This document shows positions 1-8,624 of a stretch of DNA of 64,000 bases, piece by piece (within the stretch, counting starts at the first letter, position 1; each line of letters starts with the position of its first letter). The position numbers and the translations under genes are program-made. Below the pieces are notes generated by a model. It was not told the origin of the DNA, ran no database searches, and was given only the letters and a program-made list of their open reading frames with translations. This DNA is from Martelella limonii (GTDB lineage Bacteria > Pseudomonadota > Alphaproteobacteria > Rhizobiales > Rhizobiaceae), in contig NZ_JABUOU010000002.1 of NCBI RefSeq assembly GCF_013344475.1, positions 124,001-188,000 on the forward strand, read 5' to 3'.

Positions 1-390
1 TTCGGCAATCCGCCAGACGACATTGTCCTCCATCTCGCTGCGGCTGCCGTCGGCATAAGCGATGTCCCATAACAGCGCGATTAGACGGACGCGCTGGTCG
101 TCGTCGAGATGGCGTTTGACATCGGAGGTGAAGCGGTAGAAATCGACCGCCTCGCTGCCGGCCTCTTCTCCGGCAGAAATCAGCTGTTCCAGACCCGCCC
201 CGTGAAGGTCGTACTGGCTTTCGATCAGTTCCCGGAGGCGCTTGCGCTCGCTGTCGCTGATCACGCCGTCCGCTTCCATCACCTGGTAGCAGAGTGCAAC
301 GACCGCCACCCGCGCATCGTCCGGGCGGGGCTCGCCATGGGGCGCGTCGCTGGTGATGTCCTGCAGAAACCTGCTGATCTTTTCAAACAT
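1..390 (-). CDS. TerB-family protein, C-terminus cut by window edge
   Basis: The first 130 codons of a minus-strand gene are present, starting with ATG at 390 and running off the window without a stop. The translation begins MFEKISRFLQDI and continues with an acidic, helical region containing VMEADGVISDSERKRL and later IAYADGSRSEMEDN. This pair of Asp/Glu-rich helical repeats is characteristic of the TerB/DjlA-like domain. TerB-like proteins are linked to tellurite resistance and membrane stress, but single-domain members in rhizobia have no assigned role. It is transcribed in the same direction as hemY, but a strong hairpin lies between them, so it is probably a separate unit. Family call is fairly safe; function is unknown. 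Confidence 0.7.
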   Translation of the reverse strand, partial: MFEKISRFLQDITSDAPHGEPRPDDARVAVVALCYQVMEADGVISDSERKRLRELIESQYDLHGAGLEQLISAGEEAGSEAVDFYRFTSDVKRHLDDDQRVRLIALLWDIAYADGSRSEMEDNVVWRIAE

Positions 391-423
391 GGTCGAATAT
401 TCGCCTTACTGGATATGTCATCA

Positions 424-473
424 TGACCCGCCAGGCACCGTTCGCCAATACGGCAAATGGCGAAGGCGGGTCA
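424..473 (-). terminator. hairpin terminator downstream of hemY
   Basis: An inverted repeat of nine bases (TGACCCGCC / GGCGGGTCA) encloses a second inner repeat (TTCGCCA / TGGCGAA). It sits 20 bases past the hemY stop codon and before the TerB-like gene. On the minus strand it is not followed by a long T run, so intrinsic termination strength is uncertain. A role at the end of the heme operon is inferred from position. Confidence 0.55.
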
Positions 474-492
474 AATTATGGTTACGACAGGT

Positions 493-2274
493 TCAGAAGA
501 AACGGCGCTTCTTGGCGTTCGTCGGCGTCTCGTCATCGTCGCTGTCGCCGATGCCCGGATCATCCGGCGTCCGTCCGCCGAAGGGCGAAACCACGCCGTC
601 GGTGTCGTCGTTATCGTCAATGCTGCCCTCGGCAGGACGAGGCGCATCGGTGATGTCGTCCGCTTCCGCATCGACGACGAGCGTCGTGTCGTCCGAGGAT
701 ACCTTGTCCGAATTGATGGCGGAGGGCGCAGCAGGGGCGGTCATGGCGACAGGCCTGACCGATTCGGTCTTGATCTCAGGCTCGGCTTCAGGCTTGAGGA
801 CGGGCTTTTCATCCGCCTTAGGCTCGGTCTCCTTCGCCGCTTCCGGTTCTGATGCGCTTGCCGTCTCCGTGAAGATCGGCGCCTGATCATCCTTCTCGGC
901 TTCGCCACGCGGACCGCCGACGGGCGGCAGGCTCTTCAGGGCCTCGTCGAGACGCGAAGCGCTGCCTTCTTCGACAGGACCAGCGATTTCGCCATAGGGC
1001 ACCTTCCAGGAAAACGCGTCGAGCTGGCCGGTCTTCGGCGAGAACGGCCGCCAGTATTCGGAGACCAGCCCGTCGGCGACCCAGGTCGGATCGCGTTCGG
1101 AGCGGAGCGCCTGCGCCATCCAGTGGCGGACACGGCCCTGATCGCCGGTTTCGGCTTCCTCAAGGTCGGCAAGCAACAGGAAGGCGCTTTCGCGCGGCTG
1201 CATCCGTGCGGCCGCTTCCGCCTTGGTGCGGGCCTTGTCGAATTCACGTGCGTCAAGCGCCGCGCGGGCGACAACCATCAGCGACACCCAGTTGTTGGGC
1301 TTCAAAGCCTCCAGCTTTTCAGCACGCTTCAAGCGGTCGACGGCGGTATCGCCGCCGCGGGCGCGGGCATAAAGCGCACCGATCTGCGGATGCGGATCCT
1401 TCTTCCAGACCATTTCCAGCACGCCGGCGGATTTTCGAAGATTGCCCTGCGCCAGATAGGCCTTGGCGGCAATGATCGCCGCAGGATGGAAATCGTCGCG
1501 CAGTTTCAGCGCCTGAAGCGCATCGGCCGCAGCGCCCTTCGGATCGGTGTCGAGCTTGCTTTCAGCACGTGCCGTCAAGACCACGGATTTCATCCGGGCC
1601 GACTCATCCTTGTCGGTCACCTTGGCAGAACGCTGCTGGTCGAGCAGCCGGATTGCATCATCCCAGCGGCCCTGGCGGACCCGGGCTTCGAGCGTCGCCT
1701 TGGAAGCCCATGCGAGGTAGGGCGCCTTGTCGGCAGCCTGCTCTGCAAAATGCTGGGCGGCTTCGTCAGCGCCGACGCGCTTTGCCTCCAGATAAAGCCC
1801 CCTGAGGCCGAGTTCTGCTGTCTCGGGGTCCTCCGACATGGCTTCGAAAAGATGGCGGGCCTTGTCGTAATTGCCTTCCGTCAGCGCCACCTGCGCATCG
1901 AGCACATGGATCAGCGGTTCCTGATCGGCACTGAGAAGCGCGTGGGCGCGCGTCGACATCTTGCGCGCCATCACCAGATTGCCAGCGCCGACGGCGATCA
2001 GGCCGGTGGAGATCGCCTGATAGCCGCGATCGCGCTTGCGGGCGCGGAAATAGCGGGTGACGCTTTTGGGCGAGGTCCAGATCGCGCTGATCAGCCACCA
2101 CAGCAGCATCACCACGAAGATCACCCCGATCAGCAGTGCAAGCGCCGTCGTCAGCGGGGTTTCGAATATACGGCCTTCCCAGACCAGTGTCAGCTCGCCG
2201 GGCCGGTCCGCAAACCAGGAGAAACCGAGCGCGAAGGCCAGAACGATGATCGCAAAAAACAAAAGCCTGATCAT
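493..2274 (-). CDS. hemY: HemY-like inner-membrane TPR protein
   Basis: This 593-residue protein starts with two membrane segments (about residues 1-20 and 42-66), the HemY N-terminal domain. A long tetratricopeptide-like helical region follows to about residue 430, with repeated Ala-rich helices. The last 150 residues are a Pro/Glu/Asp-rich low-complexity tail ending NAKKRRFF. The proteobacterial HemY of this type is encoded with hemC and hemD and acts at the inner membrane in a late or coupling role in heme synthesis; its exact biochemistry is not settled. It is not the Bacillus protoporphyrinogen oxidase that shares the name. It lies 11 bases after the Mic60-like gene and is clearly the end of the operon. 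Confidence 0.85.
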   Translation of the reverse strand: MIRLLFFAIIVLAFALGFSWFADRPGELTLVWEGRIFETPLTTALALLIGVIFVVMLLWWLISAIWTSPKSVTRYFRARKRDRGYQAISTGLIAVGAGNLVMARKMSTRAHALLSADQEPLIHVLDAQVALTEGNYDKARHLFEAMSEDPETAELGLRGLYLEAKRVGADEAAQHFAEQAADKAPYLAWASKATLEARVRQGRWDDAIRLLDQQRSAKVTDKDESARMKSVVLTARAESKLDTDPKGAAADALQALKLRDDFHPAAIIAAKAYLAQGNLRKSAGVLEMVWKKDPHPQIGALYARARGGDTAVDRLKRAEKLEALKPNNWVSLMVVARAALDAREFDKARTKAEAAARMQPRESAFLLLADLEEAETGDQGRVRHWMAQALRSERDPTWVADGLVSEYWRPFSPKTGQLDAFSWKVPYGEIAGPVEEGSASRLDEALKSLPPVGGPRGEAEKDDQAPIFTETASASEPEAAKETEPKADEKPVLKPEAEPEIKTESVRPVAMTAPAAPSAINSDKVSSDDTTLVVDAEADDITDAPRPAEGSIDDNDDTDGVVSPFGGRTPDDPGIGDSDDDETPTNAKKRRFF

Positions 2275-2285
2275 ATCCTACCTCC

Positions 2286-3572
2286 TCAATTGCCAGACGC
2301 AGAAGCGCCGGCGGTTGCACCAAGCGCTTCCGTCAGCGTTTCCGATACAAGATCATCAGCCTCGATCCGGGCCTTCAGCCCGTCAGCGAATGTCTGAGAT
2401 TCCTGTTTGCTTGCGGCGGGCAGCGTTTCCCATTCGCTTTCCGCCTTTTTCAAATCGCCTTCCGTCAGCGCATTTTCGATGCGGGCAACGATATCCGGCA
2501 CGGTGTCGCCTTCCACATCGCCGACCGGGCGCACGCTGACCAGGCCCTTGGCGCTGTCAACGAGCCGGTTGAAGATATTGCCTTCAGGCGGTGGCGGCGC
2601 GCTTGCCGCGATGATGGCGTCGGCGTCCTTCGAAAACATGTCAGCGAGCTCTTCCTGCGTCGGGACGCCGGTATCTGCAAATGTCTTCAGCGCGCCGATC
2701 TTCGCGTTTTCCGGCGCAACGCCGAGATAGGTGGAAAGCTCGGAGGCGAAGCTCTCACCCCGGTCGATGGCCGATTTCAGCGCCGCTGCCGAGATTGCGC
2801 GCGCTACTGCGACGTCCTTTCCGGGCGTGTTGAGCTTGTCCTCGATCGTGGCGATCCTGTTTTGAACATCCTGCTGGCCGGTGGCAAGCGTGGTTTTCAC
2901 CGCGTCGAGACCGGATTGCAGGCTCTGTACGGCATTGCTGTCGCTCTGAAGCCCGGCCTGAAGCGCGCCGACCTGCTGCTTCAAAGTGTCGATCTCCTCA
3001 GCCGAGCCTGTGGCAGCCGCCATCTGCTGGCGCAGCGCATCGATGTCGCTCTGGAGCTTCGACGTCCCGTCATTGGCCTTCAGCGTATCGATTTCCTGGC
3101 GCAGCGCCGCAATCTCGTCGCTTGTCTTGCCGCCACTGCCGATAACGCCGGCCTGCTGCAGAGCATAGGCTGCGGCGAGCGCAATCACGGCACCCGCAAC
3201 GCCTGCAGCCAGCATGGCTGCGAAACCGGGGCCGCGGGTCCGTTCGACGGCAGGGGTGTGAGGCGGTGGCGGAGCAGGGTGCACGCTTTGCGCAGGCGTT
3301 TCCTTCTCCCGAACCGGCTCCGCATCTGCGGCCTCGTGCCCGTCATCCTCTTCGGCGTGGCGTTGCTCTTGCGCAAGCGTTTCCTCATCAAGGTGGTCTT
3401 CATGGCGCTTGATGGCCGCAGCGACATCGGCCATCGCGGTTTCTACCGCCGTCTCGTCGGGCTTGGGCTCCAGGGAGGCAGGCTCGCTGGTCGCGGGCGA
3501 AACCGGCGCAGCGTCTTCTGCTGTCTCGACGTTTTTCTTCTCGTTCTGGGAAGACGGGGTGTCCGAAACCAT
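2286..3572 (-). CDS. Mic60/mitofilin-family membrane protein (COG4223)
   Basis: A 428-residue protein with a long acidic, disordered N-terminus (about residues 1-112, with a proline stretch APPPPHTPAV). One membrane helix follows near 114-137, then a coiled-coil of about 100 residues rich in Leu, Gln and Asp (for example EIDTLKQQVGALQAG). The C-terminal third is helical (VARAISAAALKSAIDRG and later VARIENALTEGDLKKAE) and resembles the mitofilin signature. Alphaproteobacterial relatives of mitochondrial Mic60 are known from this spot between hemD and hemY, and are thought to shape intracytoplasmic membranes and bridge to outer-membrane partners. Identification rests on architecture plus neighbourhood. 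The gene is 120 bases downstream of hemD. Confidence 0.75.
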   Translation of the reverse strand: MVSDTPSSQNEKKNVETAEDAAPVSPATSEPASLEPKPDETAVETAMADVAAAIKRHEDHLDEETLAQEQRHAEEDDGHEAADAEPVREKETPAQSVHPAPPPPHTPAVERTRGPGFAAMLAAGVAGAVIALAAAYALQQAGVIGSGGKTSDEIAALRQEIDTLKANDGTSKLQSDIDALRQQMAAATGSAEEIDTLKQQVGALQAGLQSDSNAVQSLQSGLDAVKTTLATGQQDVQNRIATIEDKLNTPGKDVAVARAISAAALKSAIDRGESFASELSTYLGVAPENAKIGALKTFADTGVPTQEELADMFSKDADAIIAASAPPPPEGNIFNRLVDSAKGLVSVRPVGDVEGDTVPDIVARIENALTEGDLKKAESEWETLPAASKQESQTFADGLKARIEADDLVSETLTEALGATAGASASGN

Positions 3573-3692
3573 GGTTACCTCTTGTTGCGCTGCTCGGCTC
3601 TAGGTTAGAGGCCGAGGGGTATTAAGAAAAGGCTTTTGTTGGAGACTTGTTCCCCCAACCGATCCGCTTTCTTCTTCTTACGCCGAAGCTGA

Positions 3693-4409
3693 TCATGGAA
3701 GAAGCGAAAGCAGGCTTTCCTCGTTGGGTGCCCCGGCGATGCGGACCGCCCCGGCGAACGCCGCAGGCACTGCCTTAGCGACATTTTCCGAAAGGCAAAG
3801 AAAGAGGGGGGCTGATGCGCTTTCGCGCAGGATATTCGCCGCGCCAAGCGCAAAAAAGCGCATCGCCGTCATCTGCGAATAGAACAGGATGGCGTCCGCG
3901 TCCTGGATGGCCACGCTAAGGTCCGCAGCCGCATGGTCGATCGGCGCCATGGTGTAGACGGCGACGGTTTCAAATGGCACGCCGAGCGCGGCAAGGCGGC
4001 GTTCGAGATGCGGCGCGCGCAGGCTGCCGGCAAGGTAGAGCAATGGCGTCTTTGAAAACAGCGACCGCTCGGCGGCGATCGCCTCGGCAAGCGCCTCGCC
4101 ATTGCCGGTGCCGGTGAAGATCCGCGTGAAGCCGGCCACCAGCGCCGCATGCGCCGTTTCTGCACCGACGGCAAAGAGCGGGCGGTCGCGGAGCGCCGGC
4201 GCATCGCGTTCGGCATCGAGGCCCTTCAGCGCTTCCGTGCTGGTCGCAGCAAGCGCCGCCCAGCTTTGCCGTTTCAGAGCCTGCCTTGCGCCGTCCGGAT
4301 CATGCACGGTGTGAAACAGTGGCAGCGCCACCGGTTGATGGCCGAGCCGCTCCAGAAGCGCGCCGGTCTTCAGCGCCTTTTCTGCGGGCCGGGTCACCAG
4401 AACGCGCAT
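3693..4409 (-). CDS. hemD: uroporphyrinogen-III synthase
   Basis: The 238-residue product matches the usual length of this poorly conserved cytosolic enzyme, which closes hydroxymethylbilane into uroporphyrinogen III with inversion of ring D. The start MRVLVTRPAEKA is the typical first strand (VTRP) of HemD, and the later LYLAGSLRAPHLERRLAALG and ILFYSQMTAMRFF segments fit the two-lobed fold. It begins eight bases after the hemC stop codon, so the two enzymes that act in sequence are co-transcribed. Sequence alone would leave some doubt because HemD drifts quickly, but position next to hemC settles it. Confidence 0.9.
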   Translation of the reverse strand: MRVLVTRPAEKALKTGALLERLGHQPVALPLFHTVHDPDGARQALKRQSWAALAATSTEALKGLDAERDAPALRDRPLFAVGAETAHAALVAGFTRIFTGTGNGEALAEAIAAERSLFSKTPLLYLAGSLRAPHLERRLAALGVPFETVAVYTMAPIDHAAADLSVAIQDADAILFYSQMTAMRFFALGAANILRESASAPLFLCLSENVAKAVPAAFAGAVRIAGAPNEESLLSLLP

Positions 4410-4417
4410 CGTTGCCC

Positions 4418-5347
4418 TCAGCTCCAGTCTTCGAAAAAGTGCGCTCCGGCGCGGCCCCGCAATTCCTCGCCTGCGGCCCGGCCGAGATCGGCAGCATCGC
4501 TGCGCTCGCCTTCAACATTGATGTCATGCGCCTCCCTGCCATCCGGCGACAGGATCATGCCCGAAAAGCGGATCGTGCCGCCATCGATCGTGGCGTGGCC
4601 GGCAATCGGCGTGCGGCAGGAGCCGTCGAGCGCTGCCAGAAAACCGCGTTCGCAGGCAACGGCGTCCGATGTGTCGCGGTCGTTGATGGGCGCGAGGAGC
4701 GCCGCAATCCGGTCATCGCCAATGCGCTGCTCGATGCAGATCGCGCCCTGCGCCGGGGCCGGGATGAAGGTCTCTGCATCGAGGATCTCGGTCGCCTTTT
4801 GCTGCAGGCCAAGCCGGGTCAGACCGGCATAGGCGAGAAACGTACCGTCAACGGCGCCGTCGGCCAGCTTGTCAAGCCGGGTCTGCACCGACCCACGGAA
4901 GATCACCACCTCGATATCGGGACGCAGGCGGCGAATCAGCGCCTGGCGTCTCAGCGAGGCGGAGCCGACGACGGCGCCCTTCGGCAGATCGATAAGCCGC
5001 TCGGCGGTGCGGCCGATAAAGGCATCGCGCGGATCGGCGCGCGGCAGGAAGGTGGAAAGCGTCAGCCCCTCCGGCAGCGCCGTCGGCATGTCCTTCGAAG
5101 AGTGCACGGCGAAATCGAGCGCGCCGGAGGAAAGCTGGGCCTCGATCTCTTCGGTGAAAAGCCCCTTGCCGCCGATCGCGGCAAGCGCACGATCGGTAAT
5201 CCGGTCGCCCTTGGTCGACAGCACCACGATCTCGAACATGTCTTCCGGCAGGCCATGGGCGGCCACCAGCCGGTCGCGGGTCTCATAAGCCTGCGCGAGC
5301 GCCAGCGGGCTGCCGCGCGTGCCGATCCTGTAAGGTTTCGTTTGCAT
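4418..5347 (-). CDS. hemC: hydroxymethylbilane synthase (porphobilinogen deaminase)
   Basis: HemC polymerises four porphobilinogen units into hydroxymethylbilane. The start chosen is ATG at 5347, giving 309 residues beginning [20 protein letters not shown], which matches the conserved N-terminus; an upstream in-frame ATG at 5428 would add 27 residues with no family match and would run into tsaD. The GTRGSPLAL motif, [11 protein letters not shown] and VHSSKDMPT are all present. The cysteine carrying the dipyrromethane cofactor is seen in [11 protein letters not shown] (about residue 244). This is the first gene of the minus-strand heme operon, divergent from tsaD with only 65 bases between the two starts. 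Confidence 0.95.
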   Translation of the reverse strand: MQTKPYRIGTRGSPLALAQAYETRDRLVAAHGLPEDMFEIVVLSTKGDRITDRALAAIGGKGLFTEEIEAQLSSGALDFAVHSSKDMPTALPEGLTLSTFLPRADPRDAFIGRTAERLIDLPKGAVVGSASLRRQALIRRLRPDIEVVIFRGSVQTRLDKLADGAVDGTFLAYAGLTRLGLQQKATEILDAETFIPAPAQGAICIEQRIGDDRIAALLAPINDRDTSDAVACERGFLAALDGSCRTPIAGHATIDGGTIRFSGMILSPDGREAHDINVEGERSDAADLGRAAGEELRGRAGAHFFEDWS

Positions 5348-5412
5348 CCTGCGTCCACCATTGTTACCGGGTGTCTCGTAAACCGGATTGCGCCCTGCCG
5401 CAAACAATCGCG

Positions 5413-6510
5413 ATGAAAAAACAGACACTCTTTCTCGGCATCGAATCGAGTTGCGATGAAACCGCCGCCGCCATCGTGGCGATGGATGAGGCCGGGCATG
5501 GCGAAATCATAGCCGATCTGGTGTTCAGCCAGCTCGAGGAACACGCGGCCTTCGGCGGCGTGGTGCCGGAAATCGCCGCGCGCGCGCATGTCGAGGCAAT
5601 GGACGGGCTGATTGCCGGCGCGCTTGGCGAAGCGGGGATCACGCTGGACGATCTCGATGGCGTTGCCGCGACCATCGGCCCCGGCTTGATCGGCGGGCTG
5701 ATGACCGGCGCGATGAGCGGCAAGGCGATTGCCTATGCGGCGGAGAAACCGTTCTACGGCATCAACCATCTTGAAGGCCATGCGCTGACGGCGCGGCTGA
5801 CGGATGGCGTTTCCTTTCCCTTCCTGATGCTGCTGGTATCCGGCGGCCATACCCAGATCGTGCTGGTGAAAGGCGTCGGCGATTACGAGCGCTGGGGCTC
5901 GACGATTGACGATGCACTCGGCGAGGCCTTCGACAAGACGGCGAAACTGCTGGGTCTCGGCTATCCCGGCGGCCCGGCGGTCGAGCAGGCGGCCAGAAAT
6001 GGCGACCCGAAGCGCATTCCGCTGCCGCGACCGATGAAGGGCGAAGACCGGCTTGATTTTTCGTTCTCCGGCCTGAAGACAGCCGTGCGGCAGGCGGCAC
6101 AGGCGCTGGCGCCTGTCAGCGACCAGGATGTTGCCGATATCTGCGCCGCCTTCCAGCTTGCGGTGACCGACACGCTGGAAGATCGTCTTCGCCGTGCATT
6201 GCTGCGGTTTCAGGCCGAAGGCTATCAGAAGGATGCGACACCCGCGCTGGTGGTTGCCGGCGGTGTTGCCGCCAATGGCGCGATCCGGGCAATGCTGACC
6301 GGTCTCTGCACGAAGGAAGGCTTTGCCTTCGTCGCGCCGCCCTTGCGGCTTTGCACCGACAATGCTGTGATGATTGCCTGGGCGGGGCTGGAACGCATCC
6401 GTCTGGGGTTTGATCCGGACGGGATGGATGTTTCCGTGCGCTCGCGCTGGCCGCTCGATGGCAATGCTGCGGCGCTGATCGGAAGCGGCAGGAGAGGGGC
6501 CAAGGCATGA
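5413..6510 (+). CDS. tsaD: tRNA N6-adenosine threonylcarbamoyltransferase TsaD
   Basis: TsaD transfers the threonylcarbamoyl group to A37 of ANN-decoding tRNAs, working with TsaB, TsaE and TsaC. The product from ATG 5413 is 365 residues and starts [20 protein letters not shown], the standard beginning; an in-frame ATG at 5371 is less likely because it overlaps the hemC promoter region. The metal-binding NHLEGH motif, the VSGGHTQIV loop and [12 protein letters not shown] are intact. The stop overlaps the gpsA start by four bases (ATGA). The divergent hemC/tsaD arrangement is common in alphaproteobacteria. Confidence 0.95.
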   Translation: MKKQTLFLGIESSCDETAAAIVAMDEAGHGEIIADLVFSQLEEHAAFGGVVPEIAARAHVEAMDGLIAGALGEAGITLDDLDGVAATIGPGLIGGLMTGAMSGKAIAYAAEKPFYGINHLEGHALTARLTDGVSFPFLMLLVSGGHTQIVLVKGVGDYERWGSTIDDALGEAFDKTAKLLGLGYPGGPAVEQAARNGDPKRIPLPRPMKGEDRLDFSFSGLKTAVRQAAQALAPVSDQDVADICAAFQLAVTDTLEDRLRRALLRFQAEGYQKDATPALVVAGGVAANGAIRAMLTGLCTKEGFAFVAPPLRLCTDNAVMIAWAGLERIRLGFDPDGMDVSVRSRWPLDGNAAALIGSGRRGAKA

Positions 6511-7487
6511 CCAGCAACACTGTCGTCATCGGTTCGGGTGCGTTCGGCACGGCGCTTGCTGCCGTGTTTGCCCATGAAGTCGAGGATGCTGTCACGCTGC
6601 TTGGCCGCAATGCCGGGCTGATCGGGGACTTGCAGAAGACCCGCCGTCACGAGGCGGTGCTGCCCGGCATAGATCTGCCCGCAGCGCTTGCTTTCACCAT
6701 CGATCCGGCCGTTCTGAATGCTGCGGATACGGTGGTGCTTGCGGTGCCGGCGCAGGCGCAGCGCGCCGCAGCCCTTTATTACGCGCCGTATCTGAAGCCT
6801 GGTGCCACCATCGTTTCCGCAGCCAAGGGCATCGACCGCGCAAGCGGACGTCTGATCACCGAGGTGCTGGCGGAAACGCTGCCGGACCATGCCGCCGGCG
6901 CGCTGTCCGGTCCGGGCTTTGCCGTCGATCTGGCAGCCGGAAAGCCGATTGCGATGGTGCTCGCCTTTGCCGACGGTCAGCGCGCCCGCGAGACGGCGCA
7001 GATCCTGTCGGGCCGCACCTTCCGCATCTATGCCTCGGGCGATCCTGTCGGCGTGCAGATCGGCGGCGCACTGAAGAATGTGCTGGCGATTGCCTGCGGC
7101 ATTGTCGAGGGCGCGGACCTCGGCGAATCCGCCCGTGCGGCGCTGATTTCGCGCGGTCTGGCTGAGATGTCGCGGCTGGCTGTCGCCATGGGCGGCGAAC
7201 CGGAAACGGTGCGCGGCCTTTCGGGGCTCGGCGATCTGGTTCTGACCGGCACCTCGCGCCAGTCGCGCAATTTCCGCTATGGCGTGGCGCTGGCCGAGGT
7301 GAATTTCGAGAGCGTCAACGCAGCGCTTGTCGAGGGCGTCTACAGCGCCTCCGTCGCCAACGATCTCGCCGCGAGCCATGGCGTGGAGATGCCGATTTCA
7401 AGCGCCGTCGCCCGCGTGCTCGAGGGCAAGCTCGGCATTCCGCAGGCGCTCGAGGAACTGATGAGCCGGCCGATCACCACTGAATGA
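6507..7487 (+). CDS. gpsA: glycerol-3-phosphate dehydrogenase [NAD(P)+]
   Basis: This soluble enzyme reduces dihydroxyacetone phosphate to sn-glycerol 3-phosphate, the backbone for phospholipids. The 326-residue product begins with the Rossmann motif [18 protein letters not shown]. It contains the SAAKGID and [12 protein letters not shown] loops and the catalytic lysine region [13 protein letters not shown], followed by [14 protein letters not shown]. All expected elements are present and the length is normal. It is translationally coupled to tsaD by a four-base overlap and is followed after 13 bases by the YciI gene. Confidence 0.95.
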   Translation: MTSNTVVIGSGAFGTALAAVFAHEVEDAVTLLGRNAGLIGDLQKTRRHEAVLPGIDLPAALAFTIDPAVLNAADTVVLAVPAQAQRAAALYYAPYLKPGATIVSAAKGIDRASGRLITEVLAETLPDHAAGALSGPGFAVDLAAGKPIAMVLAFADGQRARETAQILSGRTFRIYASGDPVGVQIGGALKNVLAIACGIVEGADLGESARAALISRGLAEMSRLAVAMGGEPETVRGLSGLGDLVLTGTSRQSRNFRYGVALAEVNFESVNAALVEGVYSASVANDLAASHGVEMPISSAVARVLEGKLGIPQALEELMSRPITTE

Positions 7488-7500
7488 AGAGGACAGACAA

Positions 7501-7794
7501 ATGCTCTACGCTGTTTTGTGCAAGGACAAGCCCGAACACCTCCATGTCCGCATGGAAACCCGCCCGCGCCATCTCGAATGGGTCGACGGGTTGAACGAAA
7601 AGGGCACGCTGAAGATCGCAGGCCCCTTTCTCGACGCCGACGACAAGCCCTGCGGCTCGATGCTGATCATCGCGGCGGAGAGCCAGGCGGCAGCCGAAGC
7701 GATCGCGGCTGAGGATCCCTATGCCGGGGCCGGGCTGTTCGAGACCGTCGAGGTCAAGCCCTACAAGTGGCTTTACAACAATCCGGAGGCGTGA
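7501..7794 (+). CDS. YciI-family protein
   Basis: A 97-residue protein with the ferredoxin-like YciI fold: LYAVLCKDKPEH, then RPRHLEWVDGL with the conserved His, and the DPYAGAGLFETVEVKP ending. The conserved His and Asp pair (RHLEWV and AEDPY) is present. The YciI family is related to muconolactone-isomerase-like and dehydrochlorinase-like enzymes, but the physiological substrate is not known. In rhizobia it is commonly found between gpsA and an EVE-domain gene, as here, which suggests co-expression rather than a shared pathway. Confidence 0.85.
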   Translation: MLYAVLCKDKPEHLHVRMETRPRHLEWVDGLNEKGTLKIAGPFLDADDKPCGSMLIIAAESQAAAEAIAAEDPYAGAGLFETVEVKPYKWLYNNPEA

Positions 7795-7797
7795 GGC

Positions 7798-8226
7798 ATG
7801 GCGTACTGGCTGTTCAAGTCCGAGCCGTTCAAGTTTTCCTGGCAGATGCTGAAGGACAAGGGCGAGACCGGGGAAGAATGGGACGGTGTGCGCAATTATC
7901 AGGCGCGCAACAACATGCGCGCCATGGAAATCGGCGACAAGGGCTTCTTCTACCACTCCAATGAGGGGCTCGAAGTCGTGGGCATCTGCGAAGTCTGCGC
8001 GCTTGCCCATCACGACAGCACCACCGATGATCCGCGCTGGGAATGCGTTGACATTCGCGCGGTGACCGAAATGCCGAAGCCCGTTTCGCTGAAGGACGTG
8101 AAGGCCAATCCCGCGCTTGCCGACATGTCGCTCGTCACCTCGATGCGGCTTTCGGTGCAGCCGGTGAAGGAAGACGAGTGGCTGGAAGTCTGCCGTATGG
8201 GCGGTCTCGACAATCCGCCGATGTGA
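7798..8226 (+). CDS. EVE-domain protein
   Basis: The 142-residue product is a single EVE domain: it starts MAYWLFKSEPFKFSW, has WDGVRNYQARNNMR and GDKGFFYHSN, and ends EWLEVCRMGGLDNPPM. EVE is a PUA-like fold that in eukaryotes (THYN1) and in some restriction systems recognises modified bases in DNA or RNA. Stand-alone bacterial EVE proteins like this are widespread and are suspected to bind modified tRNA or DNA bases. The gene is three bases after yciI and ends the tsaD operon. The family is clear; the ligand is unknown. Confidence 0.9.
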   Translation: MAYWLFKSEPFKFSWQMLKDKGETGEEWDGVRNYQARNNMRAMEIGDKGFFYHSNEGLEVVGICEVCALAHHDSTTDDPRWECVDIRAVTEMPKPVSLKDVKANPALADMSLVTSMRLSVQPVKEDEWLEVCRMGGLDNPPM

Positions 8227-8624
8227 GCGCGCGCTGGCTGCAAAATGCTGCAGCCTTCCGCCCAAATGCCGTGCACGGCGTCAAACGCGAGCGCGATTGG
8301 CTTCGTCAGCCCGTCCGTTCATCCGGCATCTTGCGATAGCGCGAGAGCGATTGCTCCCTCGCAGCGTTCGGTGCGATTCCTTTAGCGGCGCCGGCGCCTT
8401 CCCCGATGGTCTAATGTCCTTCCATGGCACTTGACGCCTTGGCCGCAGCCCATCACTCTCACCCTGGCTGGCGGCGCGGGAGGAAACGGACGCCGGACAG
8501 CGTCATACGGCGGTCTTACGCCGGCCGGCAGGTGCAGGAACCTTCCGACAGGGGCTGATTTCGCCGTCTAGTCAATTCGGCCGAGAGGCGTTTTCGCGCC
8601 GGCCGTAGAGGGAAGGAAAGCGAA
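8227..8624. other. 398-base intergenic region before hppA
   Basis: No convincing gene is visible. A six-pair hairpin (GGCTGC / GCAGCC) just after the EVE stop could help end that operon, but no T run follows. A possible -35 box TTGACG lies near 8440 without a good -10 partner. The last 20 bases carry a clear purine-rich ribosome site (GGGAAGGAAAG) for hppA. The region is the likely hppA promoter. Confidence 0.4.
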
